A stretch of 64,000 nt of DNA from positions 62,001-126,000 of the forward strand of contig JAAEAF010000374.1 of assembly GCA_011037195.1 (NCBI GenBank), read 5' to 3'. Position 1 is the stretch's first letter, and every line of letters starts with the position of its first letter. The DNA comes from Triatoma infestans (lineage: Eukaryota > Arthropoda > Insecta > Hemiptera > Reduviidae). The notes under the pieces are model-generated. The model saw nothing but the letters and a program-made list of their open reading frames with translations, made no database searches and had not been told where the DNA came from. Positions 42,401 through 51,400 of the stretch are shown piece by piece. A program made the position numbers and the translations under genes.

Positions 42401-45400
42401 TTAAAAAGTAGAACAATAATTTAATCAAGAAGCAGACAAAGGTAAGAATGGACAATTATCACTTTGTTTTGTCACTTTCACCAACTTTGTATTCTTTTAT
42501 TTACTCAACTTTACCTTTTTCTCTTTATTTATGAAAAAAAAAAAACCTTTTTCAAGTTTTTCATTAAAAAAAATAATAAATAAATAAAAAACTTTGGCTT
42601 ACGTTTTTAAACCTTTTTATCTTTCTTTAATAACACAATGTGGTGATTTGGGCGGGGGAATAGTATATTTTTTTTTGTTATTCTTTTGATGTTTACAGTC
42701 TTATTGTTTTTTTGTTTTAATTTTTTAATTTAGTATTATTTAAAAAAATTTTTTTTTTGTTTTGTTGAGAAAATGTATGTTTTGAGACAGAAAATAATGT
42801 ACATGAGAGGACTTTACACAGGGTATAGCTGGGGCTGTGAGCGCTAGGGGACTGCCAGGATTTCCTGGTCAGAAAGGTGAGGTTGGCCCTGCAGGTGATA
42901 AAGGGGACAGAGGATATGTAGGGCTCCCAGGTAGGGTAATCCCTCACTTCAAATAAACAAACAAATCTTATGCCCCTTAATTAATTATTATTATAAAATA
43001 AAATAAAATAATAATAATATTTTATTATTATTTTACTTTTTTTTTTTTTTTACAATAATTCTCGATCCCAAATAATAGGTTTTTTTTCTTAATTTTTTAT
43101 ATTTTTAAGTAATCCGAACATTTGTATATCACTTCCAAATCATTTTTGTAGTAGATAAAACTGGTCTCTCACTTTCATTAAAAATATTACCAAATTTCAT
43201 GTTTCTTTTATTCTATATGTATAGTATATATATATATATATTTTTTTTTTAAACTCTGACTCTGTTCTAAATATTAGTTTCCATTTATTAAATAGTTTTA
43301 AATTTATCAGTAAATAACAAGTATTGCTCGCAAGGGATATCTATTGCATGCAGTTATTTGGGGAGTATGAGGTGATTCGGTAATCACTGGTTACCAAAGC
43401 TCAGTACTAAATGCACTTCGTCAGAACAGTACACACTACACAAACTACATATACTCTACCAATTACAGGCAAGGACAAACACAGTACACAAACTAGTGTC
43501 CCCTATTTAATTCGCATAAGCCAAGGGAGAAGGAAAGGATTAGCTCAGTGGTAGTGCGCTGGACTAATAACGCGGAGATCTGGGGTTTGAATCCAGCATC
43601 CTGCCTTAGATTTTCTCTTAGGCACCTCCTAGGAACCTCTACAGCTCACTGCCCGGTGATGAGCAGTGTTGTCTGTAGTTACTCGGAGGCCGGCAGTGCA
43701 CTGAGAAGGGCTCCGAGGAGCACTATAGATCTTTTCAGGTTGCAGTGCAATAATCCCCTATAACAATCTTATCTAATCCAAATAACAAGTGTAAAATAAT
43801 ACATAAATGTATACATTTGGGGGATAGTCTCTTCTTCCGGGTTCCTAGGGGTGCCATAGCCCCCAATAACAATGCGTACAACAGTCACACTGAAACATTC
43901 ACAAAAATTCCACATAGGGCCTGCAGAGGTGGCTGATATCTCCTCGGGTTTGCCATACCCATAAATTCCTAACTCCAAACACCAAATACACTCATTCATA
44001 TTTACACATTTACACTTTACTTTTAGGTCGCAATGGATTTGGCTATATAAACACCCATTCCTTCCTTCTACCTATCTAATGAGTACGTTCAGAGATTGTC
44101 CAAATTAAACGCTTCTAATATCTTCATTCGACGACCTGAACGTGCTATTTTGGTTTATCATTAGTTGAATGTCTGTCTGTAGCTTATGGACAGCCACACA
44201 GAATTCAATATTATAGTTATCTGCTCCAAATACAGCTAAGTCCCCTAAGAATCTAAGAAAGAGATTGCTATATCTTTCTCGGATACTTATTTTGATCCCT
44301 TCAGGAATTGTAATCACAATCCTTCCATAGCACAATTTTTTTTTTCAAATCTTTTATCAGCATTGCGAAATAAATTATGTATGATTATCCTTGCCGTAAA
44401 CCTGTCTGTTTAGTTTTTTCAGTCCCGAAGAATCCATTTCTGATGTTTGACACTATCTTAACCAATATGGAAAAACATTTTGGTTTTTTTAAAAAAAGAT
44501 CGAAATCGATACCATTGTAAAACTAGGAATTAAACAAGCTCTTTCGATTAAACAAATTAATATTGCACAGACAAGCATATATATTTATGTATATAATCGA
44601 TTCGTTAGAGCTCCCGGCCGATAATAAAACCAGCGTTCTTAATAAAAATAAGGAATTTATCTTAATGGCTGTGCTAGAAACAATTAGCTAGATGGAACCG
44701 AAGAGTGCATACTAAAAATCATCATCCGGCTGACCTTGGCTCTTTTAAGGGCTTTTTTGGCATTTTGTCTGAAAATGTCTTTTGATTCTTTGCAAAACTT
44801 TACACCATTTTCCAAATAAAATTGCTATTTTTTAATTTAGTTCGCTGTAAGTTTTATGGATATTAATTTTTATTAGTTTGGACATGGGAGAAATGTTAAT
44901 ATTTTTAGAACGGAGTTAGAGCTCTCTTTATTGCTAGGATAAAATGTAAAATAGAGGCAAACAATTTTTTTTAAATATGCAACAATTTTTAGCATTCTCA
45001 TAAATATATAATTAGCTATAAAAATGTTTTACTCAATTAAAAAACATAAAATAGAATATTAATGCCTCTCTCTTATTATAGAACATGCTTATCTCTAAAT
45101 TGTACAACATTTTTTTTTTTTTCTGAAATTTTGAATTCTCTGAAATTTCAAAAATATAAAAAGATTACTCAATAATTATGAGTATAATACGAATTAAGCA
45201 TGTAATTTGTACAATATAAATGAAAACTAATTGCTCAGGTAATAAAGGTGAGATGGGTCCTCAAGGACCACCTGGAGAACCAGGTCTTCATGGAGAACCT
45301 GGATTACAAGGACCGCCTGGACTTCCTGTAAGTATTCTGTAATTTAATTAAATAAACATTTTTTTTTTTTTAATGATGTATCTCATACCTTTTGGTGAAT

Positions 45401-48400
45401 ATATTTGAACTTGAAGAGCTGGCAATAGTAGCTAGGGAGGAATAGAGAGATATATAGAAATCCATCAGTATGATACATAGACAGCTATTAGATATGAGGG
45501 TTAATTCTTGGCCATGTATACACAGAAAAAAAAATCTGATGTGAAACACTCATACGACTTTCTTGTAATCCTGTTAGTACAATTATAATGGATATAATAG
45601 GTTCTTGAAGAATTTTGTCAGGTGAATAAAAAACAAAATTTACATCGCCAACGTTTCGTCTTATATATTAAGACATCATCAGAATAACAATAGCAATGAC
45701 TAAACCATAAAACAACAAACACAACACCTTTTATGATACAAAAAAAAAATGAAGTTGAAAACAATAACTTGTATTATATATAAGCATATGGTCCATCGTA
45801 GCATGTATATTCCTGACCGGTTTCGAAGTTTCATCCATCGTCACAGAAAATTCACCAAGTTCGGTGTAGAGAGTTCCCTTGAACGCAACATTTCTGTTAC
45901 ACTAGAACTTGGTTTGTTGACTGTATGTCAAACAATAAATCAACGTTCAAGGGAACAGTCTACACTAACTTGGTGAATTTGCTGCGATGATGGATGAAAA
46001 CCCGAAACCGGTGAGTAATAAATGGTAAATGCAAGCTAAGACAGATAAAATACCAGATGTTATCTAGTATTGCGGACAAATCCACATATTCACTATTTAA
46101 GCATTCCTGAGTTTTTTCTATAATAAATTATAGTTATGATGCCAAAACATAATTCCATTGAATTCCACAATCAACAAATTTAAATTATATAAAAAATTCG
46201 AATACTTTCTCTAAACAGCAATTTAGAGAAAGTAACATCCATAATTATATCTATTTTATTGTAGAAAAAACTCAAGATATACTTTATACATGATATAAAT
46301 TGTTGTTATAATTTTCATCTTTTTTTTTTTTTTTATTACAAAAGGAGTTGTGTTTGTTATTTTATGTTTAGTCATTGCTATTTGTTATTTTGTAGCCCTC
46401 ATGGATGTCTTAATACACAAGACGAAACGTTGGCAAAGTAAATTTTGTTTCTATTTAAACTTAACCAAATTCCTCAAGAATCTAAACCCATTGTAAAAAT
46501 ACTAACGCTTTATGGAGGACAATTATAATATATAAAAATGACAATTTACTTTAAAATAAATTATATATATTAATTGTTCTAACATAAATACTGGGACTTC
46601 AAGGGGATAAGTACCTTATCAAGCCACTAGAGCGCACTAAAAATAGTGAACTAAATGCCATGTAAAATTTAAAATTAAATGCCCAAATTCAATACAACTT
46701 TTCAGGATCAATTTCTTTTTAAAAGAATGTTACAAAAAAAAAAGGTGATATGTTTAAGAAAACCTTGTAACCATTTTCGAGGAAATTAAAAAAACAAACT
46801 CAAAAACCTCTCTTTAGATATGTTTATTTGATATAGCAAGTTTAAAGAAAAGCGTTGAGCTTTTTCCGAGTGACATCATAAAATACTAAATATCCATTCA
46901 GGAAAATGGTATTTCTGGTAGACTAATTTTGACCAAAAACTTACTTGATCTTCTTCTTATAGAATTAAACGAAATATCAAGTATCAGCTCTCTGTGATTT
47001 TCCCGTTTTTGGAGTTATGTTGATCAAGTAAACATGCGCGTCAATTTATAAAAAATACTTTTCCGGGCTCAGGTCACCTCAAAATGGATTACAAATGTAT
47101 TAATGTAGGAAAGAAATAACCAATTAGAAATTAACAGTTTAATGAACACATTAATAGATGTGACTGAGAAGGAATAATAAATGCTACGCATTATTTAATT
47201 TATATCTGATATTTTATCCATCTTTGCATGCTTGCTTTTGTTATTTCTGCCAGGTTTGGGATTTTCATTCATCGTTAGTGGTAAGGTTATCAAGTTTGTG
47301 TAGAGAGTTGTTTCTGTCATGTACCAAACTTCACACTTCATAACTGAAGTGTATAGCGTGACGAAAACATAAAGTTGAAGATAACTCTCTACATGACACG
47401 AACTTGGTTAGCCTTAACCTGACGATGGGTGAGAATCCGAAACCGTTTAGAAACAACAAAAAGTAAGCATGCTATGATGGATAAAATAGCAGATGTTATC
47501 CAACCATCTATTCAACAATATTATTAAATAATTTAGCTGTTTAAATGACCTACGTTCATTAGAAGATGAACTGGTCACTTACTAGATTGTTACAAAAGAT
47601 TTTGTGCATGAAAACAATGGTGACCTTTGAAGTTAGATAATGAATCCATTTGTTGGTTTTGCATATATAATTTATGTCAATGTTTAGTTCAACTAATCCT
47701 TTTTCAATTATTTAACTAATCCTTATCCAAACGTCTTTATCTCTCATTTTCTGCATCCAAAATGTCGTAAAGACAAATTGTAATTCCCGGTCTTCTGAGA
47801 TATTGGAAAAAAGGAGTAAGCGCCAAGGTGTTAGCGAAGAAATTTATGCAGTGGATGGGGGGGCGCACCAAAAAACGGCTGCGTTTTGGTTTCAACGGTA
47901 TAGAAGTGGGCATACAGCGTTCAGGATGAGCCATGTTCAGGTCGTCATTCGATTGTCAATGATCAGGAATTGCTCGAATATGTGAAGCATACATATATAA
48001 TGCGTATGCGACCACCCGAATATTATCTACTTCAGTTGAAGCTTCAAATACTAAGGTGAGTTGCCATCTCAGAAAGCTGGATGTTCGGAATTCAAGTTTA
48101 ATATCAGATCCACATGAATTGTCAGCGCACCAAGCCAAACAGCGTGATATTTGCAAAAATTTGCTACAAAATCCAAATACGTTCTGGTGATATTTTGGTG
48201 AATAATAATGCAAGTGATGAAAAATGGATATTATCTGAAAAATCGAAACTTTGCGAAAGAAGTGGGCAACACTACAAGACCCTATCAATTTTTGTAACAA
48301 CCTTATATAATTACAAATATTTATTGGGACTTGAAATTATGCATTTAACAACTTCATTTTTGTTGTGGTGGTTGGTTCCGCAGAGCTGGAAAGCAACAGA

Positions 48401-51400
48401 GACATTTTCCATGGTAGCCTGCTTCATTTTGTGGTCATCGACAGGTTTCGGGCGTTCGCCCATCTTCAGGACGCGTTTTTCAGACAGTGTGACAACACAG
48501 ACTTGCACAGAGCAAATTCAGTTTACACACTTCAGCTTATACACAGTTTACACTAGTGTGTGTAAAGTGAATTTGCTCTGTGCAAGTCTGTGTTGTCACA
48601 CTGTCTGAAAAACGCATCCTGAAGATGGGCGAACGCCCAAAACCGGTCGATGACCACAAAATGTGGTCGGCTACCACAGAAAATGTCTCTGAAACTTCAT
48701 TTTTATTTGAAACTTATTATGAGTCTTTATCTACATGTGCACCTTTTCTGTGCCCCACTTTTTTCTGGAATCGGAAGTTCCTATTTAAAAACCGCTAAAA
48801 ATATCTCTAAAAAAAAAAAACTCCAATTTCATAATTTTCCAAGCAGTAAAATTTTTAATCTTTTTTCCAAATATAATTATTAATTTTAATAAACTTTAAT
48901 TTTTATAAGAATTTTCTTCCTTTTTTTTTAGGGAATGTACGGTCCTAAGGGAGAAAAGGGTGATTATGGAGATATAGGTCCTCCAGGCTTGATGGGCCCT
49001 CCAGGACTTCCAGGACCACCTGTAAGTTATTTTTATTTATAATCCTACTTGTCCATAGTGTCTATGACTTTTAGGTTTATGGTTTATTTATACACTCTTT
49101 CTATTATCTACAGGGATATCCTGGCCAGAAAGGTGAAAAAGGTGATAAGGGAGAATCGGTAATTTGATGATCCAGAATAATTATTAATTATATATTTATT
49201 TTATCTTCAATATATTTTTAATTTGTTTACGTTTTCTATGTTTATATGTGGGGCTGACAGAAGTATAAGAAACTGAGACGGCGACAGGTGAGATATTTTT
49301 TTTTTAATTGTATAATATTTTATTATTATTTATTCTTCTTTTTCAAGGTGTGTTTTCCTAATCAGATCATTTCCCTTAGTAATTTTCATTATTTCCCTCA
49401 GATTAATGATAATTGTTTGGAAATAATCGTGCAAGAAATCTGTAAATGCCTCAAAAGATCTAACTTTTACAATAAAGACTCGTTTTTGAACTATATTATA
49501 TTATATATTATATATATTTTCTTATTGCAGTATATTTATTCCATCAGAGATTTATTCAAATTATTCTACTTTATCTGTAGTTATTGACCGTTTTGGGCGT
49601 TCACAAATATGTTATTCTAGAATAGCGCACTGTTTATCAAGACATCATAAATGATTAGGATGTCTTGTTAAACAACAGAAATGGATGATATCTCAAAATA
49701 ATGCGGTTATTACGGAAAAAATCTCCGATTTTAAACAGAGCTGCGGTATACAATCCTCACCTCTTGCACACCGGGAAAAAAAAAGTTTATTGTAATTTAT
49801 ATTCATTTTATTTAGTCTAAGTGAATTATCTCTTTGGCTTACTAAATAATTTTTAGTTTACTGGCTGTGAACAAGCTGTGGTGTACTGTTATTTGCATTT
49901 AACCTGAAGAGAAATATCCGACCGATATTCTTCTGTTTCACATTGGAACTTCCAAATCTCCCATAATTGAACAGAATACAATTTTATACATAATTTTGAA
50001 TCATAACTATGGTCCAAATTCTTATTTAATAGTTATTTACAGGCGTTTCCATAAGGTTGTATGGTCGAATAATATTTCTCTCTTCTGGATGTACTTTCCG
50101 CCTGGTCATATTAATTCAGATAACTAGTAATCAACCCCTGTCTTGTTCTTGCACGTTTTGTGGTTTTATTTTTAATTCACTTTTTAGGCCATACGTCACT
50201 TCGAGTATCAATAAGTTTGTGTTGCTTTTTCCACTTTCTATCATGGAATACTTTGGCTTCTCTTCAAATATTTTCATTTCCTCCTATCTCCTCAAGTAAG
50301 AATGACATATGTTTCTCAGTTGTCCTGCTTTCCTTTCCCTGGCTTGTAAGGGAACAGTACTACACTCGCAATATCATAAAGTGTATAACTTTTTCCTTTT
50401 TATTAAAAGACCTAGATTCCATAAACGTTCACTTAACAGGGAGGTTACATTCCTACCATTCTATACATTTTCTGCTGTGTCATCTTCTTAACATGTTCCA
50501 TCTTTATTAATTATGGAACCAAGTATTTAAACATTCATCTATACTGTTCTCTTCTTCCGGACTTCGTATCTTGTGCTAGACGTTCTGTCTTGTTAAACTT
50601 AAATAGCACACTCCACTGATCGTGTTTACGAACGCATGACTTAATGTTCATGTAGTAATAAATCTGAACGTCCGAAAAGAAGTTCACTCTTTCCCCATGG
50701 GGTTACCTATACGACACTGCCGTTAGACCACTGTTGTTTCTGTTACTGACCTATAAAAAGAAAACAATTTATTCAAATTGTCTAGGAATCGAAACAACTT
50801 TTAATCCTCTTAAATTTTATTCATATATTTTTTTTTTTAACCAAAAAAAAACCTTTTATTAATGAGCATATATTTGTTTTGTTTTTATTTACTATAGGGT
50901 GATGGAACATTTGATTCTAACGGAAGTGGCGGAGATACAGTAAGTAGTTTTTAAACTGTAGAAATATTCTCTGAAAGTGATAAACATGGTGCAATTCATA
51001 TAATTGTTTTTATTTCATTTTACAGCGATATGTACAAGTTGTGGGGCCTCCAGGACCGCCGGGAGCTGCAGGAATACCAGGACTCCAAGGACCTCCTGGT
51101 ATTAAAGGTGATCGGGGCATGGATGGTGCCAAAGGAGAACAAGTAAACATTATTTTCAATTATTATTATTTTATATGTTGTTCGTAGAAGACATAATACT
51201 ATAAGCTTTTTTTCTCAATGTTTAAAAATGAACAAAGAGTTTAGTGTAACTAGTTCATTTTCCTTCACTCCAAATAAAAGTTGGCATAATTATGATACCT
51301 ATATTATAATAAGTATCCTTTTTTGCTCAAAGAGGCATTACTAAAATTACATTTCTGCATTTTATTTTGAGTTTTCAAAATATTTGCGATTCATTGGAAG

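Noticed and set aside
44027..44075. Possible exon GRNGFG after CTTTTAG
   Set aside because: The phase fits exon 11, but it has no donor before a stop and only one imperfect triplet; exon 12 fits better.
50160..50510. 116-codon frame and overlapping frames
   Set aside because: Low-complexity Phe/Ser/Leu-rich translation of pyrimidine-rich DNA, no motif; possibly decayed LINE but not supportable.
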